From contig NZ_CP133265.1 of the NCBI RefSeq assembly GCF_030915505.1, positions 496,001 through 560,000 of the forward strand: a stretch of 64,000 nt of DNA, read 5' to 3'. Below, piece by piece: positions 20,126-28,439 of the stretch (position 1 is its first letter; each line of letters begins with the position of its first letter). A model generated the notes under the pieces. That model was not told the origin of the DNA, searched no databases, and saw only the letters and a program-made list of their open reading frames with translations. The translations under genes and the position numbers were made by a program. Source of the stretch: Neobacillus sp. OS1-2. GTDB taxonomy: Bacteria > Bacillota > Bacilli > Bacillales > Cytobacillaceae.

Positions 20126-20162
20126 AAAAAAGCCATCTTTTTTAAAAAAAAGATGGCTTTTT
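20126..20162. terminator. Bidirectional terminator between comER and yqeM
   Basis: AAAAAGCCATCTTTTT pairs with the complementary arm ending AGATGGCTTTTT; T-runs on both strands, between convergent genes. Confidence 0.9.
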
Positions 20163-20912
20163 CTACTTTTTCTTAGCAACAAAAAAGATTCGCTCAGAAT
20201 GTGCAAGCGGCGAACTATGTTCGAAGTCAGCAGCGACCTCCAGTACTTTAAAGCCGGCAGATTCCAACCAATTTGAATATTGCTCTATAGGATATGTTCG
20301 TTGAAAATGAACTTCATCAAAGCGGTCATATTTCTTTGTCTGTTCATCCAAAACGAAAAAGCTTAACTCGTGTTCAACACTATTCGGATGATCACCGGGG
20401 AAACTGTTCCAAATATAAGATACTTCTTCCTCATTTAATGCAAAAGTTTGGTTAATGAAGCCTTGGGTCATTTTAAAGATTGAATGAACATCAAAAATGA
20501 AGATTCCATCTTCGTCCAAATGGTCCAAAACAGTTGCAAATGTAGAGGTTACCTCTTCTTCGGTTAAAAGGTAATTTAATGAATCGCAAAAAATGCCGAT
20601 CACATCAAACCGTCCCTGACCATCCAAATCAGCCATATTTTGCTGAAAAAAAGGAATCCTTACTCCTTTATCTTCAGCCTTTGCTTGTGCTACAGCAAGC
20701 ATATCCTCTGACAAATCAACCCCGGTTACTAAATAGCCTTCTTTAGCAAAACGAACAGAGAGCTCACCTGTACCACAGGCTAAATCCAGCAATCGCGGGG
20801 TCCCCCTATGGTTATACTTCGCGAGTATGTCCTTGACAAACTGTACCCATCCATCATACGGGGCATCCAACATTAGTTCATCATACAAATAGGCAAACTG
20901 TTCATAACTCAT
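20163..20912 (-). CDS. yqeM: Class I SAM-dependent methyltransferase YqeM
   Basis: Putative methyltransferase of 249 residues with unknown substrate. Motif I is RLLDLACGTGELSVRFA near residue 40, followed by VTGVDLSEDMLAVA and the acidic post-motif FDVIGIFCDSLNYL near 100. The carboxy part has the IFDVHSIFKM segment typical of this small Bacillus family. It overlaps rsfS by 4 bp and ends the co-directional run from yqeG to yqeM; it matches B. subtilis YqeM in place and length. Confidence 0.85.
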   Translation of the reverse strand: MSYEQFAYLYDELMLDAPYDGWVQFVKDILAKYNHRGTPRLLDLACGTGELSVRFAKEGYLVTGVDLSEDMLAVAQAKAEDKGVRIPFFQQNMADLDGQGRFDVIGIFCDSLNYLLTEEEVTSTFATVLDHLDEDGIFIFDVHSIFKMTQGFINQTFALNEEEVSYIWNSFPGDHPNSVEHELSFFVLDEQTKKYDRFDEVHFQRTYPIEQYSNWLESAGFKVLEVAADFEHSSPLAHSERIFFVAKKK

Positions 20913-21265
20913 GTATTCAGCTCACTACGAAGGTCTACAAGCGGTGCATCGCCCCATAAGCGTTCTAAATTGTAATAGCTTCTTTCCTCACGATGGAAGA
21001 CATGGGCTACAACATCACCTAAATCAATTAATACCCATCTTGCTTCATCAAAACCCTCAATCCTCTTCACATCATAACCGAATTCCTGTGCCTTTTCCTT
21101 CATTTCTTTAGCAATTGCCTGTACCTGTTTATCCGAATTACCATGACAGATAATAAAGTAATCCGCAATTGAGGAAATCCCATTCATATTAAGAGCCAGA
21201 ATATCTTCAGCTCGTTTATCGTCCGCCGCTTTTACAGCAATTTTTAAAAGTTCTTGGTTCTCCAT
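20909..21265 (-). CDS. rsfS: Ribosomal silencing factor RsfS
   Basis: Binds ribosomal protein L14 on the 50S subunit and prevents subunit joining when nutrients run short. The 118-residue size and motifs (SIADYFIICHGNSDKQVQAIA, ARWVLIDLGDVVAHVFHREERSYYNLERLW, each given here as the family hallmark) identify the Iojap family. It follows yqeK by 3 bp and overlaps yqeM by 4 bp, so it is translationally coupled in the cluster. B. subtilis orthologue: YqeL. Confidence 0.95.
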   Translation of the reverse strand: MENQELLKIAVKAADDKRAEDILALNMNGISSIADYFIICHGNSDKQVQAIAKEMKEKAQEFGYDVKRIEGFDEARWVLIDLGDVVAHVFHREERSYYNLERLWGDAPLVDLRSELNT

Positions 21266-21268
21266 TCA

Positions 21269-21835
21269 TCAAGCCTCCAGTTTAGTGACAAGGTCATTAT
21301 ACGTATAAAATGTCTCCGGGTATACCGATTGGTTTTTTTTCATTAAAAATAGGATGGTATTTTGAACAGCCTTAATTAACGCTTTATCTAAACTCTCCTT
21401 CGCCATCTCTCTCACTTCATCGACACCAGGAAAATGTCTTCCCGGTTCGATATAATCAGCTAAATAGATAACCTTTTCAAGTATAGTCATGCCGGGCCTC
21501 CCGGAAGTATGGTAGCGAATAGCATCCAAGACTTCTTGGTCGGTAATGCCTGCTTCCTTTTCCACCAGATAAGCGCCGACAGGGGCATGCCATAATTCCG
21601 AATTAAACACGAGTAAATCCTCAGGGAAACCCTGAGCAACAATAATTTCCCGCATTTCATCCTTCGGGCGAAATTTCGCATAATCATGAAAAATGGCGGC
21701 AACTTCTGCTTTTTTTTCATCTGCTCCATATTGAATGGCCAAGGTGATTGCCGTTTCCATGACCCCTAAAGTATGTTGGTACCGATGTGCTGTTAATTGT
21801 TTCTTAACCAGTTCTAAAGCCTTTTCACGTTCCAT
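21269..21835 (-). CDS. yqeK: Ap4A hydrolase-type HD-domain phosphohydrolase YqeK
   Basis: HD-superfamily hydrolase; members of the YqeK family cleave diadenosine tetraphosphate symmetrically to two ADP. The 188 residues carry the metal site: [12 protein letters not shown] (H near 22), [10 protein letters not shown] (HD near 50), and [11 protein letters not shown] and [11 protein letters not shown] further on. Start 21835 has GAGGAG about 10 nt upstream; it overlaps the nadD 3' end by 11 bp, showing coupling. In B. subtilis the order nadD-yqeK-rsfS is the same. Confidence 0.92.
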   Translation of the reverse strand: MEREKALELVKKQLTAHRYQHTLGVMETAITLAIQYGADEKKAEVAAIFHDYAKFRPKDEMREIIVAQGFPEDLLVFNSELWHAPVGAYLVEKEAGITDQEVLDAIRYHTSGRPGMTILEKVIYLADYIEPGRHFPGVDEVREMAKESLDKALIKAVQNTILFLMKKNQSVYPETFYTYNDLVTKLEA

Positions 21836-22394
21836 ATAAATGTTTCTCCTCAATATATTCAATCACTGGGTCGGGTAATAAATAACGAACAGTTTGTCCG
21901 CACTTCATACGATCCCTAATCATACTTGATGACACATCGAATGCCGGAACATCAACATATAGAACAGGGTAATCTGTATGATGACTATAGGACGGTCTTT
22001 GAACCCCAACGAATTGAACTATATTTACAAGTTCATCAATTTTGTGCCATTTCGGTAAATATTCAATCATATCTGCTCCGATAATGAAATAAAATTGATG
22101 GTCCTTATGTTCGGTATTAATCATTTTTATAGTATCAACCGTATACGAAGGACCCTCACGTTCAAGCTCAATCGCCTGAATAGAAAAAGCGGAATTCCCT
22201 TCTATCGCAAGCTTAAGCATGTTTAGGCGCTCCTCGTCCCTGACAGATTCGGGCCTTTTTTTATGCGGCGGCTCGTGATTTGGCATAAACCAAATTTCAT
22301 CGAGCTGTAATTCGGAAAGAACTTCATTAGCAATCAAAAGATGTCCGTTATGCGGCGGGTTAAAAGTTCCGCCCAATATTCCAACCTTCTTCAT
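21825..22394 (-). CDS. nadD: Nicotinate-nucleotide adenylyltransferase NadD
   Basis: Makes deamido-NAD+ from nicotinate mononucleotide and ATP, the common step of NAD synthesis and salvage. The 189 residues open with the nucleotidyltransferase motif [15 protein letters not shown]; the second motif near the C-terminus is [10 protein letters not shown] (the ISSTxIR family motif). PNHEPPHKK near residue 45 is the NadD-specific substrate segment. The start at 22394 (MKKVGILGG) has AAAGGGTGG upstream and gives the usual family length; the longer frame runs into yhbY. It is 22 bp after yhbY. Confidence 0.95.
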   Translation of the reverse strand: MKKVGILGGTFNPPHNGHLLIANEVLSELQLDEIWFMPNHEPPHKKRPESVRDEERLNMLKLAIEGNSAFSIQAIELEREGPSYTVDTIKMINTEHKDHQFYFIIGADMIEYLPKWHKIDELVNIVQFVGVQRPSYSHHTDYPVLYVDVPAFDVSSSMIRDRMKCGQTVRYLLPDPVIEYIEEKHLYGT

Positions 22395-22416
22395 GCGACA
22401 GCCACCCTTTGCTCTA

Positions 22417-22707
22417 TTATGGAAGTTTGATTGTTTTCTTTTCCACAGACTCTTTATAAAGGACAATCGTGTTTCCGATAATTTGCACGATTTCTGCACC
22501 GGCTCCTTTTGCCAATTGCTCGGCAACTTCTGTTTTATCTACCTCGCAGTTTTGCAAAACACTAATTTTAAATAGTTCTCTTGCTTCCAGTGCATCTGCG
22601 ATTTGTTTAATCATATTTTCATTTACGCCGCCTTTCCCAACCTGAAAAATCGGATCTAAGTGGTGGGCCTTTGAACGTAAAAATCCTTTTTGTTTACCAG
22701 TTAACAT
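22417..22707 (-). CDS. yhbY: YhbY/YqeI family RNA-binding protein (CRM domain)
   Basis: A 96-residue single CRM-domain protein thought to act in ribosome assembly by binding 50S precursor RNA. Hallmarks are the N-terminal [20 protein letters not shown] and the GKGG loop ([10 protein letters not shown]) near residue 25, then the [15 protein letters not shown] strand. The start overlaps the aroE stop by 7 bp. B. subtilis orthologue: YqeI. Confidence 0.93.
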   Translation of the reverse strand: MLTGKQKGFLRSKAHHLDPIFQVGKGGVNENMIKQIADALEARELFKISVLQNCEVDKTEVAEQLAKGAGAEIVQIIGNTIVLYKESVEKKTIKLP

Positions 22708-23540
22708 TGGTTTCCTCCTAGTTGTTTTAACACATTGTTTCTCATTCTTCCGACATTAGGAAATATTCCAGTCCATTTTTCAAAAGCAAGGGCGCCCTGA
22801 TAGACAAACATATCGACACCGGTTTGGGTCCTTGCCCCTTTTGAAGCAGCATCTCGTAAAAGCTGCGTTTCTAACGGATTATATATTATATCACAAACGA
22901 CTGACTGTTTAGCTAAATTGTCCAAACTAAGTGGCTGCTCCGCTATTTTCGGGGACATACCGATCATCGTCGTTTGGACAATTAAATCATATTCCCCTAT
23001 ATTTTTGCTTGCTTCCTGTAAGGATAACGCCTTTGAGGGACTATCATAAGGACACTCCGCAATGAGATGCATGGCCCTTTCAAGAGTCCGGTTTGCAATG
23101 TCTATCACAAGCGGTTTCTCCTTGGCCAAGGCAAAATAAATCCCTCGAGCAGCTCCCCCAGCACCGATCAACAAAATTCTTTGATCCGATACGCTGGGGA
23201 CGAAAGGGTTCAAACTTCTTAAAAATCCGGGACCATCTGTATTATAGCCTATGAGCTTTCCGCCCTCATTGACCACAGTATTGACGGCACCAATGCTTAA
23301 TGCTAATTCATCAACAACATCAAGATAGGGAATAATCGCACTTTTATGTGGAATGGTTACATTAAACCCGCCGACACCAAGGGCTTTTAAGCCCTTAACA
23401 GCCTCTCCCAAATCCTCTGCCTTTACTTGAAAAGGAAGATAATGGGCATCCACTTGATAAAAGGAAAATAAATCATTTAGCATAACCGGTGACATGGAAT
23501 GTCCAATCGGATCCCCCAATACAGCATACAATTTTCTCAT
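22701..23540 (-). CDS. aroE: Shikimate dehydrogenase AroE
   Basis: NADPH-dependent reduction of 3-dehydroshikimate to shikimate in aromatic amino acid synthesis. The 279 residues carry the substrate-binding GDPIGHSMSP at the start, GGFNVTIPHKS near residue 60 with the catalytic lysine, NTDGPGF near 100, and the NADP-binding GAGGAARG near 130. The start at MRKLYAVLGDP (23540) has GGGGAG upstream. It lies between yqeH and yhbY as in B. subtilis. Confidence 0.96.
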   Translation of the reverse strand: MRKLYAVLGDPIGHSMSPVMLNDLFSFYQVDAHYLPFQVKAEDLGEAVKGLKALGVGGFNVTIPHKSAIIPYLDVVDELALSIGAVNTVVNEGGKLIGYNTDGPGFLRSLNPFVPSVSDQRILLIGAGGAARGIYFALAKEKPLVIDIANRTLERAMHLIAECPYDSPSKALSLQEASKNIGEYDLIVQTTMIGMSPKIAEQPLSLDNLAKQSVVCDIIYNPLETQLLRDAASKGARTQTGVDMFVYQGALAFEKWTGIFPNVGRMRNNVLKQLGGNQC

Positions 23541-23573
23541 TTGCCTCTCCCCACCCAATTTACAATCTCTATC

Positions 23574-24680
23574 TTATATTAAAGATTTTCGGATTAACGT
23601 TTGTACACCCTTTGGGACATAGGCTGCCACTTTTGCCCCTGGCTCGTTTACTGTGATCCAGCCAAGTCCCGAAAAGACAATATCCGTTTTCGCTTCTTTT
23701 ATGAAGAATTCCTGTTTCACAAGCTCCGGAAATAACTCTATTTGTTCCGGCCCCGGTGGTGTCAGCATTTCCCCGACATGTTTCACATAAAGCTCGTCTG
23801 CATTCTCTGTTTTCGTCCGGTGGATATTTAATTCATTGGAAACATAACAAACAAAGGATCTTCTGCCGCCGCTAATATAATCAAACCGGGCTAAACCACC
23901 GAAGAACAAGGTTTGTCCCTCATTTAGCTGAAACACCATTGGTTTGATTTCCTTTTTCGGCGTGATTATTTTTAAATCCTTTTTATCAACAAAATGAGCC
24001 ATTTGATGATGGTTGATAATTCCTGGTGAATCAATTAATGATTTCTCATCATCAAGTGGGATTTTTATTATATCAAGGGTTGTCCCCGGAAAATGAGAGG
24101 TGGTAATAACATCCGCTTCCCCAGTTACTTCCTTAATAATTCTATTAATAAACGTAGACTTACCTACATTCGTACAGCCGACGACATATACATCTTTCCC
24201 ATTCCTCAATTCGTCTATGGCTGCTGCTGTTTCTTTCACATTGACCCCTTTAGCCGCACTGACAAGGAACACCTCTTCGGGCCTTAGCCCCAATTCCTTA
24301 GCTTCGTGTTTCATCCAATGAATTAATTTGTTATGCTTCACGGATTTTGGCAGTAAATCAACTTTGTTTCCAACAAGTAAAACCTTGTTATGTCCAACAA
24401 ACCGATGTAAACCAGGAAGCCAGCTACCGTTAAAATCAAAAATATCAACAATCATGACAATTAGGGCATCTGTTCTGCCCATCTCATTTAATATTTTTAA
24501 AAAGTCATCATCCGTTAAATTGACATCCTGAACTTCATTATAGTGCTTTAGCCGAAAACATCTTTGACAAATAATCGTTTCTTTTTCTAATGCCGAGGCT
24601 GGCGCATATCCCAGGTCCTCTGGGTTTTCAGTTTGAACTTTGATGCCGCAGCCCATGCATACATATTGTTGTTCACTCAC
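23574..24680 (-). CDS. yqeH: Circularly permuted ribosome-biogenesis GTPase YqeH
   Basis: GTPase needed for 30S assembly. The 368 residues begin with a treble-clef zinc finger (CMGCGIKVQ ... CQRCFRLKHY). The G motifs come in permuted order: G4 GNKVDLLP near residue 105, G5 VSAAKGVNV near 140, G1 GCTNVGKSTFINR near 170, G2 TSHFPGTTL near 195, G3 DSPGI near 217. The GTG start at 24680 follows yqeG by 3 bp. The permutation and zinc finger make the YqeH assignment firm. Confidence 0.96.
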   Translation of the reverse strand: MSEQQYVCMGCGIKVQTENPEDLGYAPASALEKETIICQRCFRLKHYNEVQDVNLTDDDFLKILNEMGRTDALIVMIVDIFDFNGSWLPGLHRFVGHNKVLLVGNKVDLLPKSVKHNKLIHWMKHEAKELGLRPEEVFLVSAAKGVNVKETAAAIDELRNGKDVYVVGCTNVGKSTFINRIIKEVTGEADVITTSHFPGTTLDIIKIPLDDEKSLIDSPGIINHHQMAHFVDKKDLKIITPKKEIKPMVFQLNEGQTLFFGGLARFDYISGGRRSFVCYVSNELNIHRTKTENADELYVKHVGEMLTPPGPEQIELFPELVKQEFFIKEAKTDIVFSGLGWITVNEPGAKVAAYVPKGVQTLIRKSLI

Positions 24681-24683
24681 AGT

Positions 24684-25199
24684 TTAGTCCTCCCATTGAA
24701 GCATGCCTTTTTTGCGGAACCAATTTAATATTCTCCGTTCTGCAAAGCGATTAAATTTTGTCCAAAACCCGTCCGTTTGCGCAACGGGGACAACGAGAAT
24801 GGTATGAAAACCACTGCGGTTACCGCCGAGTACATCCGTTAATAATTGATCCCCGATGACCACAGCCTCTTCCTTTTTAATGCCCATTTGCGAGATTGCT
24901 CTGTGAAATGCCGGCATCATCGGCTTTCTTGCCCGAAAAATAAACGGGATTTGCAGCGGATCGGAAAAAGCTTTCACTCTTTCTTCATTATTATTAGACA
25001 CAATCGTCACAAGGATATTTTGTCTTTTTATTTCATCAAACCATTTAATCAAACTTGGAGTAGCTGTCGGACGATCCCATTCCACTAACGTATTATCCAG
25101 ATCCGTAATAATCCCTTTAATCCCACGAGACTTTAACTCCGCAGGAGAAATATCCAATATGCTTTTCACATGCTCATTCGGTAAAAATTTTTTTAACAC
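24684..25199 (-). CDS. yqeG: YqeG family HAD-superfamily phosphatase
   Basis: Haloacid-dehalogenase-type phosphatase (class IIIA) of unknown physiological substrate; 171 residues. The catalytic motif I is ITDLDNTLVEWD near residue 30, motif II IVSNN near 69, and motif IV region VVIGDQLLTDVLGGNRSGF near 117. The GTG start at 25199 has GAGGTG upstream. It is the first gene of the run yqeG-yqeH-aroE-yhbY-nadD-yqeK-rsfS-yqeM and is divergent from sda. Confidence 0.9.
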   Translation of the reverse strand: MLKKFLPNEHVKSILDISPAELKSRGIKGIITDLDNTLVEWDRPTATPSLIKWFDEIKRQNILVTIVSNNNEERVKAFSDPLQIPFIFRARKPMMPAFHRAISQMGIKKEEAVVIGDQLLTDVLGGNRSGFHTILVVPVAQTDGFWTKFNRFAERRILNWFRKKGMLQWED

Positions 25200-25461
25200 T
25201 AAGCTGACACCTCATTATAATTCTAAATAAAATTGCTTTTACACATTCAAGAATGTTGGCATTCATCTTTTCTTGTACCATCATACCCAATTTCACCCTT
25301 TGATTCAAAGGAAAACTCGTTATCTTATTGTTCTTCAATTCTTGACAATACATGATAGTCAATCACAAAACCATTAAATAAAAAATACATTTATTTCAAA
25401 AATATGACGGTTTAATAAAATGAAAAAATATTTTTCGACAAATATCTACTTTTTCGCGGTC

Positions 25462-25560
25462 TGTGGATAACCTTATTAACATTATACCCATTGAATCATT
25501 TACATTTCTTTACTTTATAAACAGATTAATCACAAGTTATCCACTAGAACCTGTGGAAAA
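25462..25560 (+). promoter_or_regulatory. Cluster of three DnaA-box-like sites upstream of sda
   Basis: TGTGGATAA at 25462-25470 is a perfect DnaA box (reverse). TTATCCACT at 25537-25545 and TGTGGAAAA at 25552-25560 each have one mismatch. In B. subtilis sda is activated by DnaA through boxes in its promoter, so these sites fit the checkpoint role. The roughly 260 bp between the yqeG start and the first box contain no gene I can support; they hold only A+T-rich sequence and the yqeG ribosome-binding site. Confidence 0.8.
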
Positions 25561-25684
25561 TCCTGGTGATTGTCCAATAGGAATAAATTTGGTAGATTTA
25601 GGGTACACCAATTGAACATACCATTTTATGAATCCAAATGATGAAATAGAACAATTATTTTTTTTACCGGAGGTGGATTCTGAC

Positions 25685-25825
25685 ATGCGGAAACTGTCAG
25701 ATGAATTATTAATCGAATCTTATTACAAAGCAAGAGAATTAAATCTAAGCCCTGAATTTATTGGTCTCATTGAGTCCGAAATTCACCGACGTTCTTTATA
25801 CATTAAAATTAAACGAACATCCTAA
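25685..25825 (+). CDS. sda: Sporulation checkpoint inhibitor Sda
   Basis: Small helical-hairpin protein that binds the histidine kinase KinA and blocks Spo0A phosphorylation when replication is disturbed. The start at 25685 gives 46 residues ([16 protein letters not shown] ... EIHRRSL), exactly the B. subtilis length, and has GGAGGTG upstream. An in-frame ATG at 25628 would add 19 residues but has no site. Three DnaA-box-like sites precede the gene, consistent with DnaA control. A terminator follows. Confidence 0.93.
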   Translation: MRKLSDELLIESYYKARELNLSPEFIGLIESEIHRRSLYIKIKRTS

Positions 25826-25836
25826 CCTATTAATTC

Positions 25837-25860
25837 AGCCCTTTATGGGCTTTTCTTTTT
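25837..25860 (+). terminator. Terminator after sda
   Basis: AGCCC / GGGCT hairpin followed by TTTTCTTTTT on the plus strand. Confidence 0.75.
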
Positions 25861-25864
25861 ATCC

Positions 25865-25901
25865 GAAAAGCGGAAGCGCCCTGGTCAGCGGCGTATGGCC
25901 G
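25865..25901. repeat. Partial copy of dispersed repeat (left end), running into psd
   Basis: About 36 bp match the left end of the full element at 27398-27570 with only two differences (AAGCGGAAGCGCCCTGGTCA followed by GCGGCGTATGGCC). The repeat contains the psd stop codon (25885-25887) and the last codons of psd. Confidence 0.8.
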
Positions 25902-26682
25902 ATTTGCTCAAAGTTCCAATTTTCTCCCCTACCTTAATTTCCTTTGGGATCTTTATTGTGGAATCAAGCTTAAATGTTTTCCTTTCGAAAAGCAGTACAA
26001 CGGTAGACCCAAAGCTAAAGTATGCCATCTCCTCGCCCTTTACTAATTCGGATCCCTTATGTGTAGTTTCAATCGAATTAACAAACATGGCGCCAACCTT
26101 GACTACGGCCACATGCCCAAATTCTGTTTTAACTTCTGTTATCATCCGGTAGTTCTTAGCTAGAGTTCGGCGCCCATATTTTAACCCTAGTTTATTCACT
26201 GGGTATGATTTTTTTCCAAGTGACCATTGTTTGGTAACGTTTCCGTTCACTGGGCTGTGAATGCGGTGATAATGACTGGGACTTAAATACAGAACCATGT
26301 ATGTACCATTTTGGTATTTTGCTAAAAGCTCTCGATTACTCAGCATCTCTTCAATTGAATAAGTCTTACCTTTAACGACAATTTCACTAGTCTCCTTAAT
26401 CGAACCAACGTCTTCCATGACAGCATCGACAGGGCTGACAACAGTATCATGGCCTTTATCAATTTCCCTGGCATTTTTCTTCAATGTCCTTACAAATAAA
26501 TCATGAAGGGTAGGATATTCTGACAAGCCTTTCTCCATTTCTTCTTGATTCAAATGATAGACCTTAGCGAAGGACGGCACGACAAAACGGCTGACACGAG
26601 AACGGGCAAACTTCTTTAAGACACCCGATGTCCACCTACCATTCGTTAACTCAATCAATAGACGATAAAACCCCTGTATCAT
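25885..26682 (-). CDS. psd: Phosphatidylserine decarboxylase (proenzyme)
   Basis: Pyruvoyl enzyme that converts phosphatidylserine to phosphatidylethanolamine. The 265-residue proenzyme contains VSPVDAVMEDVG near residue 85, the catalytic YLSPSHYHRIHSPVNG near 135, VGAMFVNSI near 200, and the self-cleavage motif FGSTVVLLFE near 230, where the serine of GST becomes the pyruvoyl group (LGST in most members). The last residues (AIRR and the stop) are encoded by a dispersed repeat, so the native C-terminus was probably changed. It is divergent from pssA, the preceding enzyme; the 120-bp gap holds CTTTACGA/TCGTAAAG half-sites. Confidence 0.95.
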   Translation of the reverse strand: MIQGFYRLLIELTNGRWTSGVLKKFARSRVSRFVVPSFAKVYHLNQEEMEKGLSEYPTLHDLFVRTLKKNAREIDKGHDTVVSPVDAVMEDVGSIKETSEIVVKGKTYSIEEMLSNRELLAKYQNGTYMVLYLSPSHYHRIHSPVNGNVTKQWSLGKKSYPVNKLGLKYGRRTLAKNYRMITEVKTEFGHVAVVKVGAMFVNSIETTHKGSELVKGEEMAYFSFGSTVVLLFERKTFKLDSTIKIPKEIKVGEKIGTLSKSAIRR

Positions 26683-26806
26683 TGGAATACCCCCAAATAG
26701 TGTAAAAATACTCTTTACGAAAAGACATAAAACGCTTAGAATTAAATATTATAGAGTAAACAAAACAAATGATTCCCCTCTCGTAAAGAAAGGAGTGGTG
26801 TGGAGA

Positions 26807-27346
26807 ATGTTTTTATTGGACGTATTGGATCAAACAATAAAAAAGCTGAAATCCCAAACAGCTAATGTCATCACCTTAACAAATTTATCACTTGGCGGAT
26901 TTGCGATTGTCTTCGGGATGCACGGAAATTTACGGCTAAGCCTGCTCCTCATTTTTATTGCTGCTTTAGCAGATCGCTTTGACGGTATGATTGCCAGAAA
27001 ATTTAATATTGAATCAGAACTTGGCAAACAATTAGATTCCATGAGTGATATTATATCATTTGGTGTAGCACCTGCACTATTACTATATCAAGGAATTTTA
27101 TATGAATTTGGTGGTCCGGGTTCTTTTTTTACTGTATTCTACATCGGTTGTGGCGCATTTCGATTAGCACGTTTCAATATTACAGAAAGCAATGGGTATT
27201 TTACCGGGTTACCGATTACAGCCGCGGGCTGCTTGGCAACCTTAAGCTTTTTAGCTATTCCCTATTTACCATCACAAACGTTCTTATTTATAATGATCAT
27301 TCTATCCTTCCTGATGGTTAGTTCGTTTAAACTTAAAAAAGTATAA
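26807..27346 (+). CDS. pssA: CDP-diacylglycerol-serine O-phosphatidyltransferase
   Basis: Integral membrane enzyme that makes phosphatidylserine from CDP-diacylglycerol and serine. The 179 residues contain the CDP-alcohol phosphotransferase motif DGMIARKFNIESELGKQLD followed by SMSD, with all the conserved D-G-A-R-G-D-D residues (about residues 60-85). About five or six hydrophobic helices are seen. The ATG at 26807 gives MFLLDVLDQ; GTG codons slightly upstream overlap the AAAGGAG site, so the exact start is uncertain. It is divergent from psd, and the pair supplies phosphatidylethanolamine. Confidence 0.92.
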   Translation: MFLLDVLDQTIKKLKSQTANVITLTNLSLGGFAIVFGMHGNLRLSLLLIFIAALADRFDGMIARKFNIESELGKQLDSMSDIISFGVAPALLLYQGILYEFGGPGSFFTVFYIGCGAFRLARFNITESNGYFTGLPITAAGCLATLSFLAIPYLPSQTFLFIMIILSFLMVSSFKLKKV

Positions 27347-27360
27347 AGAAATGCAAATTT

Positions 27361-27392
27361 AACCTTAGCTCGCTAAGGTTATTTTTATTTTT
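27361..27392 (+). terminator. Terminator after pssA
   Basis: AACCTTAGC pairs with GCTAAGGTT and is followed by ATTTTTATTTTT on the plus strand. Confidence 0.85.
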
Positions 27393-27397
27393 CATCA

Positions 27398-27570
27398 GAA
27401 AAGCGTAAGCGTCCTGGTCAGCGGCGTATGGCCTGGAGCACTCCAACTGAGATAAAGGAAACACGAAGAGCCGGAGGCGCATTCGTGCTTGACTTATCGT
27501 AGGGCGGAGAGCGAAGGACACTAGCCGCTAGGGCGCTGGAGCTGGACAATTCTCGAAGTCGAAATTTATA
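27398..27570. repeat. Full-length dispersed repeat element (about 170 bp)
   Basis: The longest member of a repeat family in this window. Its left end (AAAAGCGTAAGCG, then CCTGGTCAGCGGCGTATGG) recurs at 25865, and its right end (GCTGGACAATTCTCGAAGTC then GAAATTTAT) recurs at 44313-44362 and 56603-56645. The middle carries an internal inverted-repeat-like stretch rich in CGGAG/CGAAG words. No ORF of note lies in it. It behaves like a non-autonomous intergenic element between pssA and sigK. Confidence 0.8.
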
Positions 27571-27677
27571 TTTCTTATCTTTTCAAAAAAAAATTTCGGG
27601 ACAGACACAATTTTCTGTTTTCCTCATAGGAATTATTAATGGGTTTTAGTCCAAATAAAGCACGGGGGTGGATGTGG

Positions 27678-28394
27678 ATGTCTGGAATCTTAACAGCTCT
27701 CGGTTATTTAATGAAGGAATTTTTATTTCTTGTTTCATATGTAAAAAATAATGCCTTCCCGCAGCCCCTATCTGCTGCTGATGAACGAAAGTATCTACGG
27801 TTAATGGCAGAAGGGGATCCGCATGCAAGAAATATGTTAATCGAACACAATCTAAGATTGGTTGCACATATCGTAAAAAAATTCGAAAATACCGGGGAGG
27901 ATTCCGAAGATTTAATCTCAATTGGAACGATTGGTTTAATTAAAGCCATAGAGAGCTACTCAGAGGGGAAAGGCACAAAGCTTGCGACTTATGCTGCACG
28001 ATGTATTGAAAATGAAATTCTGATGCATTTACGGGCGCTTAAGAAGACAAAAAAGGATGTATCTCTGCACGACCCGATTGGCCAGGATAAAGAAGGAAAT
28101 GAAATTTCATTAATTGATGTCCTAAAATCTGAATCAGAGGACGTCATTGATACGATTCAACTGAACATGGAGCTTGAAAAGATCAAAAAATATATCGAAG
28201 TGCTGGATAATCGCGAAAAGGAAGTCATTATTGGTCGGTTTGGTCTTGATTTGCAAAAAGAAAAAACACAGCGTGAGATCGCGAAAGAACTGGGGATCTC
28301 TAGAAGCTATGTCTCAAGAATTGAAAAACGGGCACTGATGAAAATGTTTCATGAATTTTACCGAGCTGAAAAGGAACGAAAGAAAAAGGGATAA
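27678..28394 (+). CDS. sigK: RNA polymerase sporulation sigma factor SigK (pro-SigK), uninterrupted
   Basis: Late mother-cell sigma factor, made as an inactive membrane-bound precursor and processed by SpoIVFB. The start at ATG 27678 gives a 20-residue pro-sequence ([20 protein letters not shown]) directly before [11 protein letters not shown], where mature SigK begins in B. subtilis; the GGGGGTGG site supports it. Region 2 ([34 protein letters not shown]) and region 4 ([36 protein letters not shown]) are complete. The gene is one continuous frame of 238 codons, without the skin-type insertion that splits it in B. subtilis. Confidence 0.96.
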   Translation: MSGILTALGYLMKEFLFLVSYVKNNAFPQPLSAADERKYLRLMAEGDPHARNMLIEHNLRLVAHIVKKFENTGEDSEDLISIGTIGLIKAIESYSEGKGTKLATYAARCIENEILMHLRALKKTKKDVSLHDPIGQDKEGNEISLIDVLKSESEDVIDTIQLNMELEKIKKYIEVLDNREKEVIIGRFGLDLQKEKTQREIAKELGISRSYVSRIEKRALMKMFHEFYRAEKERKKKG

Positions 28395-28400
28395 TGATAG

Positions 28401-28439
28401 GAAAGTAAAAACTCGCCTACTGGGCGAGTTTTTACTTTC
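28401..28439. terminator. Bidirectional terminator between sigK and a lipoprotein gene
   Basis: A 17-bp perfect stem (GAAAGTAAAAACTCGCC / GGCGAGTTTTTACTTTC) with a short loop. T-runs lie within both arms; it overlaps the 3' end of the convergent gene. Confidence 0.85.

Noticed and set aside
25628..25684. Extended N-terminus for Sda
   Set aside because: The internal ATG has the strong GGAGGTG site and yields the 46-residue family length.
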